11,276 bases of DNA from assembly GCA_016194725.1 (NCBI GenBank), contig JACQAW010000456.1, positions 1 through 11,276 on the forward strand, read 5' to 3'. Of the stretch, positions 1-6,766 are shown one piece after another. A model generated the notes under the pieces. The model had not been told where the DNA came from. It worked only from the letters and a program-made list of their open reading frames with translations, and made no database searches. A program made the translations under genes and the position numbers. The number at the start of each line of letters is the position of its first letter. Position 1 is the first letter of the stretch. Source of the DNA: Deltaproteobacteria bacterium. GTDB lineage: Bacteria > Bdellovibrionota > UBA1018 > UBA923.

Positions 1-1
1 C

Positions 2-553
2 ATGCGCTTCCAGGAACACTACGAGTCACCGCAGTTTCGCGGAAAATATTTCAGCCGTCGTGAGTACAAGAAATGGTATCGCGCGCAGCGCGGCCAGTTC
101 AGCTATTTCGCAGACTGGTCGGGCTTCAATATTCCCAGCTCGATGCTCGAGCCCTTCGCCGATGGGCGCTTCAAACGCCTGAGCCGCCGCGAGCGCACGC
201 TGATGCAGGCGTTCGAAGACAAGGACGGGCTGTTCTACATCATTGGCACCTACAAGACCGACAGCCCCAGCACGCTGAACCACGAAATTTCGCACGGCAT
301 GTTTTTCATCAATGAAAAATATCGCCAGGAAGTGCTGGCCGAGCTGGACAAGGTTGACCTGGGACCGATTGAAAAATACCTAGCCTCAACGGGCGGCTAC
401 CACCCCAGCGTTTGGCGCGACGAGGCGCAGGCTTATCTGATCAACAACCGCGACACGCTCGAGCACCACGGCATTGACCTGGGCCCGTATCTGGCCACCA
501 TGGGCCGCCTCCAAGACATCTTTCGGCGCTACACCGGCCTGCGGCCCTATTGA
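2..553 (+). CDS. Putative HExxH zinc-dependent peptidase-like protein, possibly 5'-truncated by the window edge
   Basis: I do not recognise the family by name. The visible 183 residues have an HEISH motif at residues 94-98, the HExxH signature of zincin metalloproteases, in which the two His bind zinc and the Glu activates water. About 42 residues later comes RDEAQAYL (139-146), whose Glu is a plausible third zinc ligand in the gluzincin style. The N-terminal half is rich in aromatic residues (FSYFADWSGFNIPS, 33-46), and FYIIGTYK (78-85) looks like the edge strand that usually precedes the active-site helix. No signal peptide or membrane segment is visible. The ATG at base 2 has no visible upstream region, so the true start may lie outside the window. 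The gene converges on the leftward AHSA1 gene, with a perfect inverted repeat between them. That it is a real coding sequence is near certain; zinc binding is inferred from the motif, and proteolysis is a guess from the fold. Confidence 0.75.
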   Translation: MRFQEHYESPQFRGKYFSRREYKKWYRAQRGQFSYFADWSGFNIPSSMLEPFADGRFKRLSRRERTLMQAFEDKDGLFYIIGTYKTDSPSTLNHEISHGMFFINEKYRQEVLAELDKVDLGPIEKYLASTGGYHPSVWRDEAQAYLINNRDTLEHHGIDLGPYLATMGRLQDIFRRYTGLRPY

Positions 554-563
554 CTCCCGCGGT

Positions 564-612
564 ACTAGCCTTAACTCGTCAAAAAAACCCAGTTTGACGA
601 GTTAAGGCTAGT
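564..612. repeat. Perfect 20-bp inverted repeat (stem-loop) between convergent genes
   Basis: The left arm at 564-583 begins ACTAGCCTTAAC and the right arm at 593-612 is its exact reverse complement over all 20 bases, with a 9-nt loop at 584-592. It would form a long, uninterrupted hairpin on either strand. It lies just after the rightward gene (stop at 551-553), and its right arm includes the TAG stop (608-610) of the leftward AHSA1 gene. This is the usual position of a bidirectional terminator. However, neither strand has a T tract after the stem, and the arms are only about 40% GC. It is therefore either an atypical bidirectional terminator or mRNA-end stabiliser, or a small mobile palindrome. 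Both arms contain CTAG and TTAA, so they place stop codons on both strands. Confidence 0.85.
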
Positions 613-1099
613 TCGACAAAATGGTGGCCGCCAGCCCCGATAAAATACTCGTCCAGCCCTCGGCCACGCGATCCTTGAACTCGGAGAACTTCGCGTTCAT
701 CTCGTGGGTCAGCACCACCTCGCAGCGCCGGTCGCGCGGCACGATGTCGATGGTGACCAGGTCGCTCTCCTTGGCGTCCTTTTCAACGGCAAACCGAAAC
801 GCCAGCCTGCGCGGGCGAGTGAGCTCGGTGAATGTGCCATAGTGCTCGGCATTGCCATTGGGGCGCTGGTCGATGAACACGAAGGCGCCGCCCACGCGGG
901 GCTCGACATGGGCACGAATCATTTTGCCGGTGGGCGTGGCGAACATGAACTTGCCGGCCTGCACGGGATCGAGAAAGGCGTCGAAGATGCGTTCGGCCGA
1001 CGTGTCGAAGCGGCGCAAGACCTGAACTTTAATGGGCGGTTTAGGCGTTGATTTGGTGACCATGACTGCCATGGTAGCGCGGACCCAGACGGGTTTCAA
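608..1099 (-). CDS. SRPBCC/AHSA1-type START-like domain protein
   Basis: This is a small single-domain protein of the SRPBCC superfamily, AHSA1 (Activator of Hsp90 ATPase homologue 1-like) group, which folds into a helix-grip cavity that binds hydrophobic ligands. Family landmarks are VLRRFDTSAERIFDAFLDP (about 27-45), the GGAFVF strand (70-75) after an acidic/aromatic stretch, HYGTFTELTRPRRLAF (86-101), strand VTIDIVP (115-121), VVLTHEM (128-134) and the C-terminal helix EGWTSILSGLAATI (147-160). No catalytic residues are expected and the ligand is unknown. The longest start is TTG at 1097-1099; GAGGGA in the tail of the preceding gene gives it a usable Shine-Dalgarno and suggests translational coupling. 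ATG codons at 1070-1072 and 1061-1063 are alternatives without a good Shine-Dalgarno and would remove 9 or 12 residues that look non-conserved. The gene sits 6 bp after the SelO-like gene and is probably co-transcribed with it. Its stop codon lies inside the inverted repeat. Confidence 0.85.
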   Translation of the reverse strand: MKPVWVRATMAVMVTKSTPKPPIKVQVLRRFDTSAERIFDAFLDPVQAGKFMFATPTGKMIRAHVEPRVGGAFVFIDQRPNGNAEHYGTFTELTRPRRLAFRFAVEKDAKESDLVTIDIVPRDRRCEVVLTHEMNAKFSEFKDRVAEGWTSILSGLAATILSN

Positions 1100-1105
1100 A
1101 CCCTT

Positions 1106-3160
1106 TCAATCCCTCAAAAGCTGTTCACAGCGCCCCATGCTGGCACTGGCTGCAAAGGTGATTCTCATCTTTTCCTTGCCGTGGCGCCATACCAAAATCA
1201 GCTCGACGTCCGAGCCGGGAACTTCAAACTCCGCCTGGGCATCAGAGCCAATGTGAACCGTGCCCTCTTCGACCTGCTTTGCGCCATGCACGCGGGAATG
1301 AACGCGCGCCTGCTCAAGGTCGCTGCGCGAAATCGTGTTTTCCTCGACGTTATAGCTTTGGGTTGAGTCGAGCAGCGGCGTGCGGTAGATGACTTTGAGC
1401 CTGTTTTCGCGCGCGTCGAACACATGCCGGTAACTTTCTCCGGTAATGCGATTGAGTTTTTCGTCCAGCACCAGCTGATAAGAGCGGGGATCGTCGAGGT
1501 GCAGGTCACCGACATTGATTTGCTCGTCGATGGCGTCCCAGATGAGCTCGCGACGGCCCGTGGCTTTGTACCTTTTCACCAGCTCGGCGCTCTCCCAGCG
1601 CATGCTGGGCCGAAAAAATTCAGCTTCCACGCGGTTGCGCAGGGCTGCGCTGTGGGCTACGTATCTGCGAAACGCGTTCTCACTCACGCCGTCCGCACGC
1701 GCAAGAGCGAGTGCTTCCTGCATCAGCACGGTATAGGCTGCCAGAAAATGTTCGCGTAGGGCTGCATCGGACAGCTCGTTTTCGATAGGCTCGCCCCGCG
1801 CCAGACGAGTCAGAATTTCGGGTACGCGATACACGCCAGTCTGCTCGGGCATGCGCTTGTCGATGTCAATGACGCTCGGCACGCCGGCGACACTGGTGCC
1901 AGCTTCGGCGACCTGCTTGAAAATGTCGCGAAACCGCTGCGCGCTTGGCCGCGACTTCAGCGCGCTGGCCAGCTCGGGCGGCATTCCGGCAAGGGCCGCG
2001 AGCTCCTGTCTCAGGTGGCTTTCATATTCCGCGTCGAAGTGCTCAAAAAGCTTTTCATCGCTCAGCAGCCCCTCGAGCACCTCGGCGTCGGCGTATTTGC
2101 GAACGCTCAGCAGAAAGTCACGAATGAGCCAGGCTTTGAACTCTTCGGTTTTGCCGAATGGGTCGTTGTCGCTCAACGTCTGCACGGGGCCATAGCCAGG
2201 CTGCGTGGTCTGGGTGCCGTAGTCGATAAAACGGCCGGTGACTTCCATGTTCGAAGGCGAAGTTGCGCCGTGATAGATTCGCATCGCATAGGCCGTCGAA
2301 TACTGCTGCGCGATTCTGCGCACGTATTCTTTCAAGCCCAGGTTGATGCGCTCCAGCCGGGTCGCAGCCGTCGCGCCCGCGGGCTGTGGCAGCGCGCGCT
2401 CGAAACGGGCTACCGCTGCCCGGGTTCTTTCGGGGTCGCTGGCACTGAGCCGGCCTTTGGAACCCAATACTTCGCCAAAATGCGCGGGCCGCAGCGGATC
2501 CTGACGCACGATCAGGGCGCGAGGCTCGCGGCCACCGTCTTCCCATTCCGTGTAGGTGCCCGTGTCGATCAGCAAGGCCACGCGGTTGCCGCCAAAAGGC
2601 AGCCGCTTTTGATTGTACTGGCCCCAGGTGGCTTCGGAAGTCGCTTCGGCCAGCGAGGCACCGCCATGGGCGTGATTGAAGTCGGCATGCTCGCCCACGA
2701 GCGAGGTGCGTCCCAGCCCTTTGGTTTGAAACTTTCCAGCCGCCCCCGCGCGGCCGCTGCCGAAATTCGCGTCCAGGCCGCCACCGCCGTAACGGTCGGC
2801 ATAATAGGTTTTTTCTTCCGAGGTAAACATGCCCTGCTCGTCCTGCTCGCGCGGCACCGCGAAGGCAAAGGCGTCGAGCAGCTGCTGCTCGAACTCGAAG
2901 GTCAGGCCGTTCACCGGCACCTCGACTCCCATTTCGCGCAGCAGCTCGAAGTCCACCCACACCACGCGTGCGTGGGCCAGGCGCCGCGTGTGCACCTCGA
3001 CATAGCTTGAGGCTGGCAGCTCACGTTCATAATAGGCGGGTACGCCCGATGCAAGCTGTTGCAAAACCTTGGAGTCGGCATGGACCAGTGGACAGAGACC
3101 CAGCCACAGAAAAAAAACGATCGAACTCGGCCGCAGGCACCGCTCCTGTATCAACTTCAT
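1106..3160 (-). CDS. Exported, divergent SelO-like (protein adenylyltransferase fold) protein
   Basis: The 684-residue protein begins with a typical Sec signal peptide: charged n-region, hydrophobic SIVFFLWLGLCPL (13-25), and probable cleavage after LVHA (about 28). The middle matches SelO/UPF0061 landmarks in order. TKGLGRT (146-152) corresponds to the SelO LKGSGxT motif with the nucleotide-binding Lys (K147). SEATW (175-179) supplies the ion-pair Glu. RALIVRQDPLRPAHF (214-228) supplies the conserved Arg pair. YHGATSPSNMEVTGRFIDYG (296-315) corresponds to HGxxxTDNMSIxGxxIDYG. The metal-binding Asn (N304) and Asp (D313) are kept with exact spacing, but the aspartate that acts as base in SelO is Ser303. 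SelO transfers AMP from ATP to protein Ser/Thr/Tyr; whether this protein does is open, because the base is missing and it appears to be exported. The C-terminal 340 residues, largely charged helix and then a strand-rich tail, match nothing I recognise. Some SelO-like proteins are, from memory, labelled MchC-like; this is unverified. AGAGG at 3165-3169 precedes the ATG. Confidence 0.8.
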   Translation of the reverse strand: MKLIQERCLRPSSIVFFLWLGLCPLVHADSKVLQQLASGVPAYYERELPASSYVEVHTRRLAHARVVWVDFELLREMGVEVPVNGLTFEFEQQLLDAFAFAVPREQDEQGMFTSEEKTYYADRYGGGGLDANFGSGRAGAAGKFQTKGLGRTSLVGEHADFNHAHGGASLAEATSEATWGQYNQKRLPFGGNRVALLIDTGTYTEWEDGGREPRALIVRQDPLRPAHFGEVLGSKGRLSASDPERTRAAVARFERALPQPAGATAATRLERINLGLKEYVRRIAQQYSTAYAMRIYHGATSPSNMEVTGRFIDYGTQTTQPGYGPVQTLSDNDPFGKTEEFKAWLIRDFLLSVRKYADAEVLEGLLSDEKLFEHFDAEYESHLRQELAALAGMPPELASALKSRPSAQRFRDIFKQVAEAGTSVAGVPSVIDIDKRMPEQTGVYRVPEILTRLARGEPIENELSDAALREHFLAAYTVLMQEALALARADGVSENAFRRYVAHSAALRNRVEAEFFRPSMRWESAELVKRYKATGRRELIWDAIDEQINVGDLHLDDPRSYQLVLDEKLNRITGESYRHVFDARENRLKVIYRTPLLDSTQSYNVEENTISRSDLEQARVHSRVHGAKQVEEGTVHIGSDAQAEFEVPGSDVELILVWRHGKEKMRITFAASASMGRCEQLLRD

Positions 3161-3276
3161 GTTACCTCTAAGGGAATGTCAGCCCGAGCTACAATATTAG
3201 ATGCAATGCGTCAATGCTCTTGTCGTTTACTCCCTTGCCCATGACTCATGCCCCCGCGATCCAAAGAAGCTGGGCG

Positions 3277-4629
3277 TTATCGATAGCTATACATGCGCTT
3301 CTCGCTCATCTCAGTCGTCGTCTCCGAATCACAACGCGCAAGCTGGCGGGCCAGCACGGTTTGCGCGTCCTCGCTCGGGGCTTTGAGAAATTCCGCCAGC
3401 GCAGGGCCGCAATTTGCGGCCCAGTTTCTTTCATTCGAGCCCAGTACGCCATGGCCCGAACCCGCGACTTCGACCCAGAGGCGGCGCGCCTGCTTTTGGT
3501 TTTCAAAATGATAGCGCGCGATAGCCAGCGAGGTCTGTACGTCATCGCCGCCCTGAAGATAAACGAGCGGCACGCGCAGCGCGAAACTCGCGCTGTCAAA
3601 GGGCCGCGTGAGTGCTTGCCCGCTGCAGATTCGAAGGAGCGGGTCACTTGATTTGCCCTGATAATCCAGACCGGTGCCGGTAAGTATCGGGTCGAGCACC
3701 CAGTTCGCGTCCAGCTCGCGGCAGATCACCGAGCCCGCGTAAAATTCCGGCCCCCCGAACTCAAAGTCAGCCGCGCTTTGGGTAGGCCGCCAGGCGGCCA
3801 GGCGCGCGATGAGTTTTCTGGCGGTTTCGGAATTCTCATCCGCTAAACTTTTGTAGTTGTTCAAGAGCAGCGCCACGGCCGTGAAGCCCGAATACTCGAC
3901 CTCCAGCGTGTTGCGAATGTCCCAGCCCCAGGCCAGCCGCGAAACGCCCCAGGGGCGCGGGTCATTTTCAAAGCGGTTCAGCACCTGGGCGGGCAGCTGC
4001 GCGCGCACGCGGTTCCACAGCGCGACGTCGCCGTCGTTGGCGCCATCGGGCAGCTCACCATATCTGCCGATGGCGCCGTCCAGCAGCACGGCCGTGGGCA
4101 GGGGCAAACCGTCATGCTGCAGCTGCGCGACCAGATGAGTTGCGAGTAATGTTCCAAAAGATTCACCCGCTACGACGTAATGCTCAAGCCCCAACGTTTC
4201 CAGCAGCCGAGCCAGGTCGTTTGCCGAGAGCGCCGAGGCCAGCGCCTCATGCGCTTGGGCTTCACCCATTCGTGAAAATGGCAGCGGTGAGCAGCCCATG
4301 CCTCGCGGGTCAAACGCCAGCCGCGGCCAAGCCGGGTTGCCCAATGCTCTGACCAGTGCCGGGTCGTCGCCAATGCTGCCCCCGCCAGGCCCGCCCGGAA
4401 CCAGAACGAGCACGGGCAGGCGGGAATTTGTCCAGTCGCCCAGCCGTTCGAAGCCCAACTGAAAAGTGGGCGAGCCCGGCAGGCCGGGAAAAATCGGTAG
4501 CTTGAGATATTGAATCTGGTGACCGCGCGCGCCGGTACTGCAGTCCACCCGCGTGGGATGGGCGTAGCCGGGCTTTCCCGATATCCCGGGCGCCACCAGT
4601 GCGGCAATGGCCAACCAAAGTGCGATCAT
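3277..4629 (-). CDS. Secreted alpha/beta hydrolase, peptidase S33 (proline iminopeptidase-like) type
   Basis: The 450-residue protein starts with a short hydrophobic leader (MIALWLAIAALVAPGIS), so it is likely secreted. The alpha/beta-hydrolase core is complete. The oxyanion-hole motif PGGPG is at 79-83 after strand LPVLVLV. DPRGMGCS (107-114) is the family's DxRGxGxS loop. The nucleophile elbow GESFG (155-159) holds Ser157. The acid is Asp363 in LQGGDDVQT, and the base is His393 in GSGHG. The PGGPG/DPRG pairing is typical of S33 enzymes such as proline iminopeptidase and tripeptidyl aminopeptidase, which cleave N-terminal residues or peptides; esterases share the fold, so the substrate is not fixed. 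A cap of about 170 residues lies between the nucleophile and the acid. AGGAG at 4636-4640 sits 6 nt from the ATG and supports this start. The gene is divergent from the dikinase-like gene, sharing a 100-bp intergenic region, and lies 116 bp before the SelO-like gene on the same strand. Confidence 0.9.
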   Translation of the reverse strand: MIALWLAIAALVAPGISGKPGYAHPTRVDCSTGARGHQIQYLKLPIFPGLPGSPTFQLGFERLGDWTNSRLPVLVLVPGGPGGGSIGDDPALVRALGNPAWPRLAFDPRGMGCSPLPFSRMGEAQAHEALASALSANDLARLLETLGLEHYVVAGESFGTLLATHLVAQLQHDGLPLPTAVLLDGAIGRYGELPDGANDGDVALWNRVRAQLPAQVLNRFENDPRPWGVSRLAWGWDIRNTLEVEYSGFTAVALLLNNYKSLADENSETARKLIARLAAWRPTQSAADFEFGGPEFYAGSVICRELDANWVLDPILTGTGLDYQGKSSDPLLRICSGQALTRPFDSASFALRVPLVYLQGGDDVQTSLAIARYHFENQKQARRLWVEVAGSGHGVLGSNERNWAANCGPALAEFLKAPSEDAQTVLARQLARCDSETTTEMSEKRMYSYR

Positions 4630-4672
4630 TTTCTGCTCCTAAACCCTTTTAAAGTAACGGCTTTAGCCTGGC

Positions 4673-4701
4673 TAGACACACCGCATTAATTCTGGTAATA
4701 G
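4673..4701 (+). promoter_or_regulatory. Sigma70-like extended -10 promoter for the four-gene operon
   Basis: TAGACA (4673-4678) matches the -35 consensus at five of six bases. After a 17-nt spacer comes TAATAG (4696-4701), a four-of-six -10 box, preceded by TGG (4693-4695), which forms an extended -10. Transcription would begin near 4708. The Shine-Dalgarno AGGGGG (4715-4720) then lies 9 nt before the ATG at 4730. This is a prediction from the sequence pattern alone. I could not find an equally good promoter for the divergent hydrolase gene in the same 100 bp. Confidence 0.45.
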
Positions 4702-4729
4702 TGACGGCGCTCTCAGGGGGTATTTTCAC

Positions 4730-6766
4730 ATGTTATTAAATGAAGCGGGAATTTCTCGTCCTTTGTCAGTTTTGCCACACTCGAATTTCGACCCGGAAAC
4801 CGCTCCCAGCATCGTCTGCGACAAGGGCGGCGAACGCCTCACGCTGGCCGCGTTCAGCCAGCTTGCGGGCCGCCTGGCCGGCTATGCGTTCGTAAAGGTG
4901 GTGATAGACCGCCAAACGTCGAAAGTTCACTTTCTCAACAACTGCCTTTATCAGTTTCACGCCGACTACATCGGCGATCAGCTGCTGCAAATTCCCCGTG
5001 CCCAGCTCGAAGCCGATATCGATTCCTACAACCAGACATTTTATTTCGAACCCACGCGCCGTTTCTTTCTGGGAATTCTGGCGCTGCACAAACGCGAAGA
5101 TCGCCGCTTTTTCTCGCTCGAAACCGTCGAAGTCGACACGATGGACGTGGAGATGGTGAAATTCTTTCACCGGTTCATCAAAGATCAGGTCGACGCCTCG
5201 ATTCCGGTGCTGTTCAAGCCGGCAAACCATCTTCAAGAAACCATCGTCGCCTCGGTTGACCCGAGCGCGCTTCCGCGCGTTTTCTCGCACGAGCTGTTTT
5301 CGAGCGCCGAGTACATCGCGCTCAATCCCGGCACGGCCCAGGGGCGCCTGCGCGTGTTTCGCAGTCAGAAAGATTATCTGGCCGCTGCCGCCACGCTGGA
5401 ATGGTACGACATCATCGTCATGGACCGCGTGCCTGATGATATCCCGCGCGTAACGGGCATCATCAATGCCCAGCACACCACGCCGCTTTCGCACACCAAT
5501 GTGCTGGCCTCGGGCTGGCAGATTCCCAATGCGATTCAGATCGGTATCGTTGACCGGCTCGCGCGCGAAGGTTTGAACGACGCGTGGGTCGAGTATTGCG
5601 TGCTGCTCGATGCCGGCCAGGTCGCGCTCAAGCGCGTCGAGCGTCCGGCTTCGGCCGATCAGCGCCCCGCATGGAGCGTACAGAAGATCAAAATCGAAGA
5701 ACCTGAAACCGAGCACACCGCCATCAAGAGCCTGGATGAGCTGCGTATGAGCGACCGCTACAAGTACGGCACCAAGGCCGCGAACCTGGGCGAGCTGGGT
5801 TATGTTTTGCGCAAGGGCTCGGAGCGCCTGACCGCTTTTTACCGCATCCCCCGCCCGCCGCGGCCCAATCTGATGCCTTACCTGGCCAAGCAGCTGGGAC
5901 TGCCCGAGACCGCCCAGCTTGGGCAAGGGGCGTCGGAGTACCTGCGCCGGCTGGTGAAAATTCCGCGGGGCATCGCCATTCCCTTTTCAGTGCAGCAAGA
6001 TTTTCTGGGCTCTTCGCCCAAGATTCAGCAGGCCATCGGCAAGCTCAAGATGGCGCTTGAGCTTAACGTGCGCCAGATCGACTCGCTGTGCATCTCGTTG
6101 CAGCAGCTGATTCGCTCGACCCGCATTCCTGACGAGATTCGCAATTACATCGACACGCAGATCGCGCTTAACCTGGGCGGCGTTTCGAGTTTTGTCGTGC
6201 GCAGCTCGAGCAACGCCGAGGACCTGGCGCATTTTTCGGCCGCGGGCATTTACGAGTCGATCAACCACGTCACGACGGCCGATAATATCTTCGAGAGCAT
6301 CAAGACGGTCTGGGCCTCGCTGCTTTCGCCGCGCAGCGTGCGCCTGCGCCAGGAGGTGGGCATCTCGCTCGACGACTGCTACATGGGCGTGGTCGTGCAG
6401 GAGGAAGTCAAATCGCAGATGGGCGGCGTGCTGGTCACGACCAATCCGCTGAATCGCGCCGATTTTCGCAACGTGTACCTGAACATCTCGCCGCGCTCGG
6501 TGATTCAGATCGTGCAAGGCTCGGAGCTACCGCTGCAGTATCTTTACAACACGGTCGAAGGTGGCGGGCGCACGCTGTCGATTGGCGATGCGGCCACCGA
6601 CCTGAACGACGACCAGAAAACCATGCTGTCCAGGCTGGCGCTGGCCGGACGCCTTCTGCAGTCGCATTTTTCGCCGGATTACACGTTCAGCATGCCGGTC
6701 GATATCGAGTGGCTGGTTTGTGAAGGGCAGATTTACATTCTGCAGCTCAGGCCCTATGCAAAGTAA
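4730..6766 (+). CDS. PEP/pyruvate-binding dikinase-like protein: swivel phosphohistidine domain followed by C-terminal ATP-grasp domain
   Basis: The 678-residue cytoplasmic protein has three parts. Residues 1-165 form an N-terminal domain with VVIDRQTSKVHFLNN (57-71) that I do not recognise. Residues about 190-305 look like a PEP-utiliser swivel domain, with the likely phosphorylated His255 in TPLSHTNVLASGWQIPN. Residues 345-678 form a PPDK_N-type ATP-grasp domain: KYGTKAANLGELG (345-357, ATP-binding Lys349), IPRGIAIPF (411-419), VVRSSSNAEDL (489-499, Arg491), WASLLSPRSVRLRQ (528-541), GVLVTTNP (566-573), and DIEWL...LQLRP (658-675) at the metal and ATP site. The family moves the ATP beta-phosphate through the His to an acceptor. 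Swivel before ATP-grasp is the order in glucan water dikinases; PEP synthase and PPDK have the reverse order and then a TIM barrel, which is absent here. The glycine-rich GLGE loop expected near 590-600 is not recognisable, and residues 362-408 are an insertion. The acceptor is unknown. This is the first gene of an operon. Confidence 0.85.
   Translation: MLLNEAGISRPLSVLPHSNFDPETAPSIVCDKGGERLTLAAFSQLAGRLAGYAFVKVVIDRQTSKVHFLNNCLYQFHADYIGDQLLQIPRAQLEADIDSYNQTFYFEPTRRFFLGILALHKREDRRFFSLETVEVDTMDVEMVKFFHRFIKDQVDASIPVLFKPANHLQETIVASVDPSALPRVFSHELFSSAEYIALNPGTAQGRLRVFRSQKDYLAAAATLEWYDIIVMDRVPDDIPRVTGIINAQHTTPLSHTNVLASGWQIPNAIQIGIVDRLAREGLNDAWVEYCVLLDAGQVALKRVERPASADQRPAWSVQKIKIEEPETEHTAIKSLDELRMSDRYKYGTKAANLGELGYVLRKGSERLTAFYRIPRPPRPNLMPYLAKQLGLPETAQLGQGASEYLRRLVKIPRGIAIPFSVQQDFLGSSPKIQQAIGKLKMALELNVRQIDSLCISLQQLIRSTRIPDEIRNYIDTQIALNLGGVSSFVVRSSSNAEDLAHFSAAGIYESINHVTTADNIFESIKTVWASLLSPRSVRLRQEVGISLDDCYMGVVVQEEVKSQMGGVLVTTNPLNRADFRNVYLNISPRSVIQIVQGSELPLQYLYNTVEGGGRTLSIGDAATDLNDDQKTMLSRLALAGRLLQSHFSPDYTFSMPVDIEWLVCEGQIYILQLRPYAK

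Noticed and set aside
2015..3010. 331-codon open frame on the + strand
   Set aside because: It is antisense to the SelO-like gene, whose protein has a signal peptide and ordered family motifs. The translation on this strand has no recognisable domain, and long antisense frames are expected in GC-rich codon usage.
1106..3160. Calling the SelO-like protein an active AMPylase named selO
   Set aside because: The base aspartate is replaced by Ser303, the protein is exported, and overall similarity is limited to active-site blocks, so the gene symbol and activity are not justified.
3191..3217. TTGACG and TAATAT on the minus strand as a promoter for the SelO-like gene, plus a CAATGC direct repeat
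   Set aside because: The two boxes are only 9 nt apart, so they cannot form a sigma70 promoter. The 6-bp repeat with 8-bp period is too short to call an operator.
3240..3250. 11-bp palindrome CATGACTCATG upstream of the SelO-like gene
   Set aside because: It could be an operator half-site pair, but a single 11-bp palindrome in this much sequence can occur by chance and there is no second copy nearby.
4766..5926. 386-codon open frame on the - strand
   Set aside because: It is a shadow of the dikinase-like gene. The plus-strand protein has clear swivel and ATP-grasp motifs, and this frame has none.
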